Part shown: positions 35,850 through 50,794 of the stretch, one piece after another
How positions within the stretch are numbered: position 1 is the first letter of the stretch
Layout: each line of letters begins with the position of its first letter
Assembly: GCA_034509425.1 (NCBI GenBank)
Contig: JAVTVJ010000033.1
Location: 5,329,001 to 5,393,000 of the forward strand
Reading direction: 5' to 3'
Length of the DNA: 64,000 nucleotides
Source: Eopsaltria australis
Lineage: Eukaryota > Chordata > Aves > Passeriformes > Petroicidae
Notes under the pieces: model-generated
What the model saw: the letters and a program-made list of their open reading frames with translations, nothing else
Database searches by the model: none
What the model was told of the DNA's origin: nothing
Position numbers and translations under genes: made by a program

Positions 35850-37083
35850 CTAGAGCTTAATGATGATGACAATAGCATTGAGTGTTTATGGGTGAGAATC
35901 AGGGAGAAGTCCAACAAGGCAAACATCATGGTGGAATTCTGTTATAGACCACACCAGATAAAAGAGGCAGAAGGAATATTCTATAGACCCTAAACTGGCT
36001 ACTGCTGTAAAATACAATAAAAAAATCTTTCTATATGTATATTAGTAGCAAAAGGAGGACTAAGGAAAATCTCCATATTTTGTTGGGTGCATGGTGAAAA
36101 CATCATGTCAAAGGATAAAGAAAAGGCTGAGGTACTTAATGCTTTCTTTTTTCTCAGTCTTTAATAGTAAAACTCAGGTTTTCTCTGGGTACCCAGACCC
36201 ACGAGCTAGAAGATTGAGATGGGGAGCAGAATGAAGTCCCATAAACCAGGAGAGAATGTTCAGAGACCTGCTGCATGCACAATTGTGTGGGACTGGATGG
36301 GTACAAAAGCTCTATAGAGGGATAGATTGATGCACCGATCTCAGTTTTATGAGGTCCTGCACTTGGGTCACAACAACACCATGCAGTACTCCAGTCTTGG
36401 GGCACAGTGTCTGGAAAGCTGCCTAGTGCAAAGAGACATGAAGCCCCTGGTTAACAGCTGCCTGGACATGAGCCAGTGTGTGCCCAGGGAGACAAGAAGG
36501 CCAATGGCATCCTGGCCTGCGTCAGCAATAGTGTGGCCAGGAGGATCAGGACAGTGATTGTCCCCCTGTACTCAGTATTGCTGAGGCTGCACCTTGGATC
36601 CTGTGCTCAGTGCTGGGCCCCCCACTACAGAAAGTCATTGAGGTTCTGGATTGTGTCCAGAGAATGACAACGATGTTTATGAAGGGCCTTACAAAAAGCA
36701 GCTGAGGAAGCTGGGGTCGCTTACCCTGGAAAAGAAGAGGCTCAGGGGAGACCTCAATAGTCCCTAACACTATGTGAAAGGAGGTTGTAATGAGGGGGGG
36801 ATCGGTCTGTCCTCACAAGTAGCAAGCAATAGGAGAAGAGGAAATAATCTTCAGTTGCACCATGGAAGGTTTAGATTGGGTATTAGAAAAAATTTCTTCA
36901 CTGAAAGGTTTGTCAAGCAGTAGAACAGGCTGCCCAAGTGAGTGCTTGAATCATCATCCCTGAAGGTATTTCAGAGATATGTGGATGTGGTGTTTGAGGA
37001 CATGGTTTAGTGGTGGACTTCACAGTGTTTGGTTCATGGTCAAACTCAATGATCTTAAAAGTCCATTCCATTCCATTCCATTT
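35850..37083 (+). mobile_element. CR1 LINE with large internal deletions
   Basis: Pieces of CR1 ORF2 occur in the right order on the plus strand. First comes an endonuclease-domain scrap (35855-35950, with the 'LSVYGVRI...GGILLXTTPD' region). Then come the part before the reverse transcriptase and its start (36010-36270; the DNA encodes an EKAEVLNAF-like segment followed by an ETQVFSGYPDPRARRLRWGAE-like one). After a jump comes the C-terminal half (36330-36990: a YEVLHLGHNN start, then [16 protein letters not shown] and a [21 protein letters not shown] segment). The 3' end at about 36990-37060 is followed by a CCATT microsatellite (37064-37083). Several frame breaks and the missing catalytic core make it dead. 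Confidence 0.85.
37064..37083. repeat. CCATT pentanucleotide microsatellite
   Basis: Four tandem ccatt units sit exactly at the 3' end of the CR1. CR1 elements often end in short tandem words, so this may be an expanded tail. Confidence 0.75.
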
Positions 37084-40000
37084 GTAACAGTTAATTTCAG
37101 GGAAGTAATGGAGGCAAGTCCAAAGTTTTCAGGAGTGTTGTAGGACAAAAAATTATGAACATTCAGTATACAGTGAGTATACATATGAGTCATATGAACA
37201 TACATACAGTCAGGACACATATGAGATGCAGAACAAATTTTTAAGGTAAAGTTACTCTTTGATTAGTGCTTAAGCACATAAGTATTAGACTAGAATTATT
37301 TTTTTTTCTCAGAACTAGTTACCCACAAATCAAATCAATGAAATCTAAACCTCTTTTAAATTGGTCTACTCTGATTTACATTTTTACACTTGGATTTATT
37401 AAGTTAATAATTGCATTGAAACAATGTACAGAAGTGAGACATTCAGAACTGTTTTATTTCTATGGAACAATTATAAACAATTTTAAAAAGTTTGAGACTT
37501 TGCATATTTTTTTTTTCCTGTGCCATAAACTAAAAAAATTTTATGCAGACCACTGAAGGATATTTCCACAGACAGAATTCAGTAATGGAATGTCTACTTA
37601 TCTCCCTCCTTACTCCACAGCAGAGCATATGGGACACCACTAGCAGCCTTGTGAATGATACAGGTCATGAGAAAGTGAGCAGGAAGCAAGTATTTTAAGC
37701 ACATATGGAGATAACAGCTTTTCATAGAGGTAGTGTAATGCTCAAAGACTGAGACTGCCCAGTGTACTTACTGTCACCCCTGTGTGTAGCATTGGGCCTG
37801 TGCCACTCATATCATCCCTGAGAACAGGTGTCTGTTTGTTGAAGAGGGTGTACCCCAGATCCTCTCACACCCTCCACCCCGTGTGGATTGTGCCATCCGC
37901 CTCTCTATTCATTCTGTGTCATCCTTACATTTACAGGCAGCTAATTAGGTGTTGTTACTTACCTCACACATTCTGCAAAGGCTAACACTTTAAGATATGA
38001 ACGCTGACCCACATTAAACCACTGTAAGTTGTTTTTTTTTCCACCACACAATCACCAGTCTATTTTTTAACTAGCTCTTTTTCCTTTTCTGTGTCTTAAT
38101 CTGGATCTCTGAGGCTTGTAGTTTTAAGCCAAGGCCTGTCATGTAAAACTTGATCAAAGACATGCTCCAAATCCAAATAAAATATATTATATGCACAGTC
38201 ATTATCAACCTTGTCTGTAATATGAAGATATAGGTACAAAAAGCTTAGACTATAGCAATGTATTTGCAAGCATTACAATATGATCTGCTACAGAGGGCTA
38301 TTCTTTTGATGTTTCATTTGTGGTGTGTATTGTTCCACTAATAAGGTAATCCTTAATAATTTTTCCTCTGCCGAGTACAAAAAAGCTGGCCAGAGTAAGT
38401 AAAGTCTAATAAAAAGAATGGCAGTTTCCCCTAAAAACAGTAGTGTGTTTTGTTTTGGATTTTAATGTTATTGTTTAGGGGATTTTGTTTATTTGCTTGA
38501 TTCTGTGTATTTAAGATAAAGATTTTTTAAAAATTATTTGTTAGCAAATATGGCAATTAGAACTCTTATGTAGACTTGTGTGTGTTTTAAATTGTCACTG
38601 AGGATAGTAAAAATTTTGGTTAGAGGACAATACCATTGTTCTGTGAATCTGGAGGCTCATATTCTTAGTGGTGAGAAGGATTTCTTTGGTACCTAAGTCA
38701 GTTGGAGTCTTTGCATGATTTTGAAATTATCTGTGTGTTTTTAAAATATGGGCACCATGTCAAAGAGACATGAGACAAAGAATAGCACGAGAAGAAACTC
38801 AGTTCCTCACTGTTGTTTTTAAGCTGCTTATTGCTGCTGATCTCCTAGGTCCATTGTTCAGCAAACTGGCTCAACGCAGAGCTTTTTGTCAAGGACTGAA
38901 AAGCAGCATTTTGGCATTCACTGTTCAGCACGGCGGGGACAAATGTACTATTTGAGGTGATACTAGAAAGGAAATTACCATTACAGGTACAACTTTAGAG
39001 TTCCTTTAAATTGCGCTCCTTTAGGAAAGGTTTATTTCACTTTATTCCTCTCAGGATAGCACTACACCATTCCAGAAGTGGCAGGCTGGATCTCTGTACT
39101 GAGCCAATATTTCCTAATCATACTTAAACCACTGGCATAGCAGATCTTGACATCTGTGAACTCTTTCACACTGATGTTAGTGGTTGACTGTGAATGGCAA
39201 AAGCTCCCCCCTGCAAAACAAAATCCTATTTACTGCTTCACAAAAGATTCATGGAATATAAAAGAAATTAATTAGAAGAAAAAATCCCCAACATTTAACA
39301 TCTATGAATACTAATTACTTTTTCCCACAATTTCTAAGCTTTCCCCATACCAATTAACCCCACAACTATCTAGAAACAGGATTGCTGTCTTTGTGCTCTG
39401 TATGTCTCTTTCCCAATATGTACTTCAACTTACTGACCTTCTTATTGGGTAAGCTACTGCAGGTGTCTGGAGATTTGATTCATGATTGGGAAGAAAAACT
39501 TTGGCTGATTTGTAGGACTTTTCCCCATCAAAACTTGCATATTATAATGACCTTGGCTTCCTTCTCTTGTTAGCATTCTATGACAGCAGTATAACAGGTC
39601 ATAATTATATTCTATTCAGTATTTTTCTAATAGTCAAATATTATTAGTTCTGCTTATCTGCCTGCATATACTGAAGTTCTTGTTTTTATCAAGATTATTG
39701 CAAAAAATTTCCTGAGTTTTCATATAGAGTGAGCTGATACACCTTGTGGGAAGAAACTAGGAACTTTGATGTCTACAAATAAAAGAGCACAAGACAGTGA
39801 TATTTTTGAGTGTTAGGAGGATAATCTGAAGAACTGAAAAGGCATTTATGGGCACAGACTAGAGCATGCCCTGATCCTGGAAATTGTTGTTGATCCTTCA
39901 TCAGGGTCCCAAATTAATATACAAATATTTCCTTAACTCAGGAAATATTAATGAAGAATTAAAATTATTAATATACCAAAAGATCTTAGATCAGCATCAA

Positions 40001-43000
40001 TATTGTTAAACCCATAATATCATCTCCTGTTTTTATAAAGTAAAAAATTTAAAACTTCATTTGTTTCACTTGCTGTTACTGTCTTTTTGTAATCATATAT
40101 TCATAGGTAAATTTTAATACTTGGTGAACCTATGTCCAGGAACTTATACTTGCAATAATGCTAATAGCTGACAATAAGAATCATAGTCAGTTTAGAAATA
40201 ATGTAGTAAATTCATACATAAATACGAGCCTCCTTTATACAGACAAGTTCCAGTTTATGAACAAGAAAACAAAGGCACAGAGTAATGAAGTGACCTTAAC
40301 ATTTTGCGTATAACAACCAGCCTGTGACATAGCCTTTCTCTCCTGACACAGAAGCCAGTGTTTTGTGCAGTGTATTATACTCTATGATATACTTAGAATT
40401 CTTGGTTTATTATTGTTAAAAAGAATTATTTAAATAAATATCTAATTTACTGCATACCTCAGTTGTTAGCAGACTGAGTGTACCAAAAAAGATGAAAAGT
40501 ACAAATCAAATTATCTGTAATTAGAATTCCTGATTTCTGGACTCTGTCTTGAAAAATATCACAGGCAAAATACCTTGTAGTTTTCTGAAGATAGTTATCT
40601 CTCCAGAGGTAGGGTTCAGGGCAAATCTAGGAGATACAGAAATTAGATATTTCTAAACAGTATTGAATTGAATGTAATCTACATTTACATTCAATAACAG
40701 CAAACACTAAGTTTATATGTATCTAAGTAGTAGATTTCATCCTTTATAAAATAACAGAATTTGAAGTTCTATGTGATGGGATTTGAGAGATCAAGCTCAA
40801 AAGCCTAGAGATTTGGAGTTCCCAGATCATGAGCCTGTATAAGGCAATGTAGAATAAGAGTTATATAGTTCCTTCTGTGCAGGAAGACCACATAATAAAC
40901 TATCATCTTTTTCATGCTGTGTAAGAACTTGCAATGGAGCTTACAAGACTGAGCAGTGATGACCCAGGTGAAGCCAGGAATGAATTGCTTTCAGATCTAT
41001 TGCTAATAAAAGGTGATTTCTTATCATTCAGCCATTCTCATTTTTCAAAATTTCCTCAAAAGAATTTAATCTGATAATGTGATATAATATAACCAGTCTC
41101 ATCCATGTTATCAAGTGCTCTTTTCTTATGTCAGTTTCTTTATATCTAATTTTCAAACGGTGTGGCGTTAAAAAAAAAATGTTTAATCTTAGTGGTAGCT
41201 TAACTTAAATGAGTTCAGAATTCCTTTGGGAATATAAAACAGTTCATCAGGTCTATTTTTTTTCAGGGAAGAATCTTGCTGATTTATTTATAATATTCAA
41301 AACCAATTAACATTTCCTCTAATTATTAGGAATTCTTTATCTTCTCTAAAGGAATAAAAAAATAAATAATAACTGCAGAGAAATTGAGTATAAAGAACAG
41401 CTACACTAAATGTAAGACATTATTAGAAAAATATTTATGGGAAATTTACCCACAATTTTGATGTCTTCAGGTCTCTAAAATTATCTGTATTTTTTATTTG
41501 GAAATACATAGGAAAGGAATGAAAAACCAAATGCTTCTGAACTTTTCCCAAATAATACAGACTAGAGAATCTGTGAGAGAAAAAAATACATACTTTCTAG
41601 TTTATATTTATCTAAACTTTGTAAGAAGTACCACCTACACTGTAGTTACAGTACAGCATAGTTTAAAACTGTTATGTAAGAGTCAAGTTATTCAAATTAA
41701 AAGTGAGTGGTTAAAAACTGTTTTTCTAATCTCTGCAATGTAATTACCCTCCCTGGATTATTAAAGTCTGGCAATATTTTCACATATTCCTTTGGAATCA
41801 ACTTATTAATTAAAAAATTAGGCCAGCTCCACTGACCTAATTAACTCTAATAAAACCAACTAGGTCACAATTAAGATTCTCCTTTCACATAGGTATTTTT
41901 TGTCTCTTTAGTGCCATTTGTAATTTAAGTCTGGAGGGGTAGTATGATTAATTCTTTCATACTCTTTGTCTATTACTGTGTCACCTGAGCTGCTTATGTA
42001 AAACAACATGAGTCCCACAGCTAACAAAAAGCTTGGACAAAATAGTCCAAATGCCAAATCTAGCATCTGTATTATTCATGGCTTTTGGGTCTCTGTGGGA
42101 GAACAAAATCTCTGCTAAATAATGTGAAAAATATTTTAATCCTCATTGTATTGTCACTGCATCTTTCAGGGAAACAGAAAAGTTACTGGTTAACAAGAAT
42201 TAAGCTTCCAGAATTTGTCAGCTGTCAGGTTGGGAAGTGTGGATTACACCTGTGTTACTGAGTGGGTTTGCTGCACTGAACAGAACCAGAGTGAAAAAAA
42301 AAGAAAAAAACCCAACCTGTCTGCACAACAGAAAACAAACAGCAGGTTACAATTAAAGTAGTATCTCTATCCAAGCATAAAGAGTTTCAGAACAAGACCA
42401 GGTTCATCTTTTGGTTTAGGTTTATACTTAAAAAAACTTGTTGGACCAGGATGCTGAGGTGTACAAATAGCACTCCACAGAAAGCTCCAGGGGTGTTTAC
42501 AGTAAGCTGCGTTTGTCTTGGGTTCCACTGCAGTTTGTTAATACAGGGAAGACAGGCCATGTAGATGATCTATTATCCAACTTAGGCATCTATTTTAAGA
42601 GGGGATAAGTCTCTTTATTTATATGTTTATTTACCTTTCTTTCTGAGAGACCTAAAATAGCCTAGATGAGAAATCTAATCTTTCAGATAGTTATTATAAG
42701 TTAAGAAGGCTATAGGAAGTTAATCATTACAGTAAATTAATCATGCTTGTTACAGTCTGACCATTCCTTGTTCAGAAGAAATCTAGGATAAATAAAATAA
42801 CACGATAACCTTGAAATAACTCCTGAAGAGAGTGACCTAAGGGAAAACAGGCAATTCAGAAAGACAGCTAGAAAGCCTTAGTTGTAGAAAGAAATTTTGA
42901 GGAAGAATACTTTAGCTTCCAGAGCTCATGTCAAAAATCTTTCTGTCAAGTAGTTAGATGACTCAGTTAATTCCAAATAGCAAAATAGTGATCATCTAGT

Positions 43001-45095
43001 GATTATATATGGTATGACAGCAAAAATACCTGCTGAAACATGAACTAAAGCCCTCATAGGACATTGTACATAGACCCTAAATGTTGCTGTTTCCAAAAGT
43101 TTTACTAGAAGAAAATGAAAAAGCGTAACAGTCGATTGCATTGAAAAGGCACTGTTGGTAACAATGCCACCAAATTCCTCACTTGGTCAAATATGAGGGC
43201 AGCACTATGGCAGTCATGATCGCCTTTTTATACAATGCACTTTGTAAACTATTTTCCTCTTCTAACATTTACAAAGAGGATTGTGGTGTAAATGGTATAT
43301 TTTGTTTCTTCAAAGGACGCTTCATATAATTAAAACCTCCAATGTATTAACTGAACAGACTCCGTCTCCAATTGTTCCACATTCTTACCTGTTTATTTAC
43401 ATTTTTACTTACATCAGAAACAGATAGTATAATTAAGTTCAAGACAATGCAAGACTTAACAACACTAAATCCCCACATAGTAAATAATTATGAACCCAAT
43501 TGGGAAAAAGTAGAAAAGGAGCCTTCTGTTTTACAAATCTAATAAAATATCACCAATCAATAATTTTATAATAAATTTTGGTTCTCTGAAGAGTACCTTA
43601 CATGGTTTCCTTACCTTTTTCTGCCTAACAAAGGATAGGTAGAGGATAATCACTACTCCTTAGATGGAAATTTCTGTTCCATATATGCAGATATCCTTTG
43701 ACTCCTTCTATTTGCCCATCAGTACCTCAGTACATTACAATTCAGATACAGCAAGTCACAAGTGATTGCCCATAAATCATAATAAAATATTCACTTAACA
43801 TCTAGGTTTTAGTGTAATACCTGAATTGTCTGGTGAGATGACCTGGACATTTGAATTGTATGTGGTTTTTCCATTACCTAAGAAATAACCACATTCTCCA
43901 GATAGCTACTGGGATATACGTACAAAGTTAAAAATCATTACAGGAGAAAGTTTTGTCTTTCTAAAATTGTAAAATTCCTTATTTCTTTGTGAGAGAAGGA
44001 TGAAGAGTATTTTCTCATAATGCTTTTTAAAGGGTAGAAAAATACGAAAAATAATGTAATGATCTTATGTTGCAGCAACAAATGTTTTATCTGCTACACA
44101 TATCTATATGTCTGTTTCTAAAAATATTATTCTTGTTACTATGGAACTTAAATGATTCTTATTTTAATGCTTCTGTATGTGATCTTCACTGTGTAAAATG
44201 AGGACATCTTATGGTGGAGCAAGTCTAATATAAATTTACTAAATGTACCTAAGAGAAACAAAGTAAAGCAATACATTGAGAGATATTCTAAAACTTAGTG
44301 GAATTTTAGACAATAATCTGAACTTTTTCTTTTGCTATCTTTAGTATATTTTTATTGGTTTTCTGTATCACAGAAGAAACTATTTTTTTCTTATGCTTTA
44401 TCATAAAAATGAAATTTGTATTTTACTTGGAGAAAGAAAAAAAATTTTTCACAAAACCAGACGGTACAGATAGAGTGACACTGCCTTTTAGGTTTTTTTT
44501 TAACCAAAGTATTAAGAATCAGGTCAGCAGTACTCCACAATCCACTTAAGAACTTGAAAAAAATTGGAAAACCTAGGCTGCTCGAAGATTCTTCTGTGGA
44601 CAGAGAATGCAATAACTAATTGCTCACTTCAGTGGGGAAAAAATACCACGTCTTGGAAATTTGATCAGTGTATAAATATTCCAGAAATTTTGCTTTTAAT
44701 GTGATGGGTACACTTGCAAGCTTTTATATGTTAAAAACCTCAAAGTTTCTGGGTGGTTAACTCTTTTAGAGAAAAACTGCAGAGATGAGTAATTGCATAC
44801 TCAGATGACTAAGAAGTACCTTAATTAAGCCATGAGGAGTTGGATGTTTCCAAAATTTGTCATTTATGTTGATAAAAAGTGAATTTGAAGCATGTTCATT
44901 GTTCACTGCATGGGAATGTTAACTGTAGCATAGAAATCATGACAACTGTGGCAACATTTTGTCAATGTCATGTAGATTTAAAATGCAAGGATTTTCTCTG
45001 CTGAAGAAGTGCTCTCTACCTATTACAAACAAGGATCCATAAACTTGTCCCTCACTGCAAGGTGTGTATATGGCTTCATAACATAATAATTCATG
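37084..45095. other. AT-rich region without recognised gene
   Basis: Eight kilobases of unique-looking sequence with no recognised exon, RNA gene or transposon. A perfect 11-bp inverted repeat lies at 40667-40695. Short open frames on both strands look random. Confidence 0.5.
40667..40695. repeat. Perfect 11-bp inverted repeat
   Basis: The arms attgaatgtaa and ttacattcaat are separated by seven bases. The stem is AT-rich, so a hairpin would be weak; no mature-RNA context is visible. Confidence 0.65.
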
Positions 45096-45369
45096 GCAAG
45101 CTGAGCATGAGTCAGCAGTGCCCTGGCAGCCAGGAGGGTCAACCCTGTCCTGGGGGGCATCAGGCACAGCATCACCAGCCGGGCAAGGGAGGGGATTTTC
45201 CCGCTCTGCTCTGAGCTGGGGACACCTCACCAAGTCAAGTTCAAGAAGTGTTTGGACAATGGTCTCAGGCACATGGTGTGATTTTTGGGGTTGTTCTGTG
45301 CAGGGCCAGGAGCTGTGCAGGGCCAGTGGATCCCTTCCAGATCAATTTATTCTATTATTGTATGGTCTC
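45096..45369 (+). mobile_element. CR1 LINE fragment with internal deletion
   Basis: The first half (45103-45230) encodes the ORF2 segment of the type 'CALAARRVNPVLGGIRHSITSRAREG', from a different CR1 subfamily than the copy at 7.5 kb. It then jumps within about 10 bases (near 45235) to the very end of ORF2 (ttcaagaagtgtttggacaa) and the 3' UTR containing gcagggccagg, which is partly duplicated. It finishes with ttctattattgtatgg. The open frames at 45118-45396 (plus) and 44937-45272 (minus) come from this element. Confidence 0.8.
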
Positions 45370-48300
45370 CAGGGAAAAAAATTATTTAAAAACTGATAAG
45401 AAGTGTCAAACCTTTAGAACGAGCCTGTTGCATCAGATCAACAGAATAATTAATAATTGAATAGAAAATTCTGCTGTTCCTGCTGCTTCTTCTGATATAC
45501 AGAGTTTAAACAGTAACCTCTTTTTTTCTCAAATAAGAGCGATGAATGTAATAGATGAATATTGCAATTGAGTGACTTACTCTAGTATATCTGAGGAATT
45601 GAATCTCACTAGAACTTTATATCTGACATTTGCTGAATCCATAAACTTACTTGTACTAGACACTGCTCTGAGTTAGTGATCTGAGCAAGAACATTTGGGA
45701 TTGGTGACTTACCTGGAGATTTTTCTTTTTTTTTTTTTTTTTTTCTAATTTCACACTGATTGAGACTACATAACATGCCATTCTGTTTCTAGAGTAGATG
45801 CCATTAATTTCAGCTCTCCACATGTTAAAAAAAAAACCACTTCTTCATTTTGTATTAAAGACTTAATCTTCCTTAGGAGGGCGGTATGCAGACTGCCTCA
45901 GTGAGGAGACCTGTATCTGACCAAGTGAGTGTATGCTTCTTTTACAATTAGTGAAGAGGAATAAGCAATTGAAGAACGTGGATGTAGCATTCTGGCATAT
46001 ACAATCAGCAGAGATCAGGTTGACTCTTTATACAAAGGTCTTTCTTTATTGGCTATAAGTGTCATTTTTCAATATTTTGAAATAAGTAAAGTATGATGCA
46101 TAAAATTGCTGAGATTGTTCAAAGGAGAAACAAGAGCAATACAAATGTATTGCATTGGGCAAGAGATTTACTTTTCTCTTACAAAGTGTATGTTCTGATG
46201 GTCTGGCATTTTTTTTGTTAAAAGTCATGTCTGGTTCCTAAGAAACTATAAACCTGAAATAATATGTTTCTATGCAGACAGTGGATCTCAAAGTTTTGAA
46301 AATCAAATCCACCTTTGCAGCGTCACAAGCCTTTGTGTGCTACCTTCTGCACATAAATTCAAACTAATCATGTTTTCCTTCAAGACCTTACTTTTTATTA
46401 ACCAATCACTTAAATTTAAAATGAGTGATTTTATTTCTGGGAGAGATCCTGCATTCAATTTTCCACTTATACAAATGACTCAGTAACTGCCACCATTTTA
46501 CCATTTCTCAGATGAGATGATAGCAGACTGGTTCCTGCAGATGAGTGGAGAAGACACTGCATTGCATATGAACGTAAAATAAGAACCATTCGATGATTAA
46601 GAGCCATAAGAAGTAAGTTAAACACCATGCAGTTTAATACTTTCTTGATAGCAGATAATAGATGTTATCAGGAAGAGTGTTGGAACACAAAGCTGTAGTG
46701 TAGGAAGCACAAAATATCACTTCCTTTAACAAATCTTGCAATTCATGCCTGTTTTTCTTTTTTGAACTTCTCTGATGACTTTTGTAGTTCATGTAAGATT
46801 TTGCCATCTGCCACATTCTATAAAAATCGGTTCCACAGTTGAACAATGCATGGAGTGATAAGAATGTCCCTCTCCTTTTTTGTGTTGACGACTTGTCTGA
46901 AATATGTTGAAGGGATGATTTAAGTTGCTCACAAAGGCATGTATGCCTGGGCAGGGGAGAGAGCACTTCTCCCGTCTTTGAAGCTGTTGGAGGAAAAAAA
47001 ATGTAGTAGCTCCGCTAAACATTCTTGATATAATTTTAGGGATTTCTCCATAGAGAGAAAATAGTACAATAGATGTTGGAAAGTAGGTATATTTGCACAA
47101 GATTTCCTTTAAAAAAAATGCCTTTTTTTTAAGACCAGATGTTAAAAAAAAAAAAAAAAAGAAAAAACCTTCTTAAAAATTAACGAGGTCTTAATAAGTT
47201 TGTTTTATACAGATAATAGAAAATGTTATGGGTAGTTGATGGAATAAAATGTAGAATTAAAGACTGATGAAACAAAATGCACAAAGTACAGCACTTTCCT
47301 ATGAGGAATACGTGTAGAAATCACAACCACAGTAATCTGAAATCACCAGTGTAAATGTATAGAAGTAAATAATGCTGTTCAAGTTCATGGAAGGAATTTT
47401 TAATGCATGCAGTATATAAAGAATAGAGACTTCTTATACCTTTCCATCACTAATATTTTTTTGACAAAAAATATTCAAGAAAAATGTAAATATATATGTA
47501 ATTTAATAGTTTTGATATTCAGTGCCACAAAAGGAGAAAGCATGTTGAAATGCAAAAATATGTATGTATGGTGTGTTGTCACTTTGGCTGAAGCATTGCA
47601 AAAAAGCTTTGCTCTAGCCATTGCTTTTAACAAATTACTGGCATTATTGTAGTGAAGTGAAAACAATGTTCATGCTTTTGCCCCTGTTCATCCACCTTAC
47701 AATACAGAAGCCGTAATTTCTTTTTCCTCTTGTGTTGGGGCAGTTTTCCCAGTAGAAGAACTCTAAATCTTTGCTGTCCCATAAATATGTGAACATAAAC
47801 AGTGATTTATTGCAATTTAGTTCCTGTTTTGGTGGAGGAGGTTTATGGTGCTGAGAAAACTCATTAATCTAATTCACAGCTCATAGTATAAACATAACCT
47901 TTACAATATATAACAGCAGAAATTATGTGTGGTTATGATTTACTGTTTGTGTTTTTGAAGGAGAAAGAAGTGCAAACTTGCTTTACCACTTCCAGTTTTA
48001 ATACTCATTGATTAAGTTGAAGAATGAATATGAAACTGCTATAAATAACAATTTATAGGCCTTTAGTTTTTGCTAGTTTCAATTTTAATATAAATACTAA
48101 AATTTAGAGGCTGTGAGAACAGCTTACTTTGAGTCAAACAAGCAACTAAAAAGTGTATCAGAGACAGAATTGCTATTAACCTGTTCATTTTTTACAACAC
48201 TAAATCTATTTAAAATACAGGTTTCTGAAGTTCTTTCCTGAACATTTACAAAACACACAAAAAAGTAAGGGATTAAGTAACTGCATTATAGCACTGTTAA

Positions 48301-50794
48301 ATTGCTCTTTAGGTCCTACATAGTTAGGTATGCATATTTTATTAGGATTCATATACTCACTGAAGTGGAAAACCTCAATTTTGAATTTTGAGAGGCTGTT
48401 AATATAATAATTGTAATATATTCATATCATGTAATGCTATTATGAGTTTACCTATACTTCCACTGAATTTTAAGAGAAACCTGTGATGCTTGAAAAATCA
48501 GCATATTTTTTGTTAAGTGGTCAAAAGAACTATCTATTTTTGCTCACTATGCAGAAAATCTTGAATAGAGATATCACCTATAATTATGAAACCACATTTT
48601 TTATATAGCTTCTGGGATGTTCTTAACTTGTTTCTAGTACTTTTACTTATAATATTGTAGAGAATATTTTGCAAAATGTGTATGTGAGGTCATTGAAATG
48701 TGGCATGGTTAGATATATTTAGTTGAAGTCTTTTGAATATGTTGCAGTTTATATACAATTAAAAATATCAAGAACTCTTAACCAATCAAAGCATAGTTCT
48801 TTTAAGGAGCCATCTTCTCTGTATAAGACAGTATAAAGAATTCATGAAAGTGAAGCTTATATAATATATATACTTTCATTAATAATTCTGATATACTGAT
48901 ATATTATTGCTACTAATAATCTTAAAATAATGTATTTTACTCTTCAGAAATTATGAGAAAGCTAGGAATCATTACAGTGATAAAATATACTGCAAAGTGT
49001 GATTTTCATATTGTAAATGAAGTTTCAATTTAAATTCACTAAAGTTACGATAGAAATTCCTATTGGAAAGATTTTATTATTGATATATTTTATGAATTAA
49101 AGGTAATTCATAGACCCTATAATTCTTTCAAACGATAATCAAATATTGCTGACTAGAATCTATTTTATAAAGAATGTTGATCGCTTATAGTTAATCTTTC
49201 ATCTGAGATCATTGGTGGTCTCCATGTGACCAGAATTTATTTCTGAGTCACATCTTTGCATTTATAAGATGTATGGAGAGAAATTATATTTCTTTTCATA
49301 CTGCTTCACAGTTTTTCCTGATTTCCTTCTTTTATATGGTGTCAGTTTCTGTATAATACAAGAAACTAAAGTTCCTGCTAGTGTAGTACATATTTAAGCA
49401 ATATAGCTGTAATAGGCTGTTTTATTTAAAATATGTATGTTAATTTCTAACTTAGTTTTTATTGACTTTTTATTTACTTTCTTTCCAGGCTGTGAAAAGA
49501 AGAAACAAATGAGAGCTATCCCTTCAACTGTTGTTAGGAAGAAAATACAGTGGTGTCTCTCGTCACATCTAAAGAACATTGATTTCTTCAAGAAAGTATT
49601 ACTAAAAAAGGGGAAAAATTAAGGACAAGGGACTATTTTTATAATCAATTTTGCAATTTATATGTTTAAATTTTTTTTTTTTAAATACACCTACATATTC
49701 ATGTCTTTTTGAGTACTGAGTAATATATTATTCCAAAAGTTAAGCAGACAACATTTGGATGACTCTGTGTAAAATTTCTATGCAATAAGAGGACACTGAT
49801 GACACTTAATTCTTACAAAATCATAGTAACAAGATTATTTAACCTGAAATTCAGTAGAATTTTTCAGATACTTTCCCTAGAACCTATTTTAATTTTCCTT
49901 ATTAAAGCTGCATAATGAAATACATAAACTCTTTTACTTCTATTAGTTAATATTTTTCAATATATTTAACTATCATGAAGTGATGATCAAAGGAAGCCTT
50001 AAAGAATATCATTACAGATCTTCTACCATCTGTCTCTGTGGCTACAAATTTTTCTTTTCTTCAAGCAATGGCAGATGAGCCCATTACCAATTCTGGATAA
50101 AAATATATTGAGTTTTGATGGACTCAGGTAATAGAGAACAGTTGACCATATTGCAGAAATGTGTATCATAACAGTGAAATGCCTGGCATGTATTTTTAAG
50201 ATTTAAAACATAAAAGCCTTATACTGACCCTAAACTGTATAATCAATGATAATGTATGAACACTGATGTAGTAATGCTGAGAGTTCTGCTAAGGAATTAC
50301 AACACCCTAAGTGAAGCAGTCTGGCTAATAAGAAAATGCTTTCTTGAATGCTAAATCTACTGAGTGAACAATCAAAACTGAACACTGGCACATTTCAAAT
50401 AAATGTTTTATATAAAACAAGCCAGTGTAAATCTAAGAACTCAATGAAATATTCTAATATTATGATATCCATAGATCCATAAATCAACTCATATAGTGTT
50501 ATACAAATCTGCAAGTAGGTTTCCCCAGTATATAAAAATCAAAAGAACACAATTCACTTTCAGCTTTGGTAAATCAGGCCTAGGCCTAATCATTGAAACC
50601 TGAAGATAAATCAGTATGTTCAGTGGAAGACGTTTGTATGACAGGCAAGTACCATTTATTGTAATCCTACTCAAATCTATTCCCATCATTCACTAAATAA
50701 TTCGTGAAAATATTCACGCTGAAGAAAATTTAGAACATATATGACAATAACATGTTTCAGTGTTATGTGTATCAATGTCTCTCACATACATATA
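45370..50794. other. AT-rich region, one candidate exon
   Basis: No known repeat family was recognised. It contains a 19-base T-run at 45726-45744 and an A-run at 47144-47160. The only stretch with exon-like context is 49489-49622, listed separately. Confidence 0.5.
49489..49622 (+). other. Candidate terminal coding exon (unproven)
   Basis: A strong acceptor (tatttactttctttccag, AG at 49487-49488) precedes 44 open codons ending at TAA 49620-49622. The peptide is very basic, with Cys near its start and a CLSSHLKNIDFFKKVL segment near its end. An ATTAAA at 49901-49906 could serve as a poly(A) signal. I do not recognise the protein and see no upstream partner exon in this window, so chance is quite possible. 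Confidence 0.15.
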
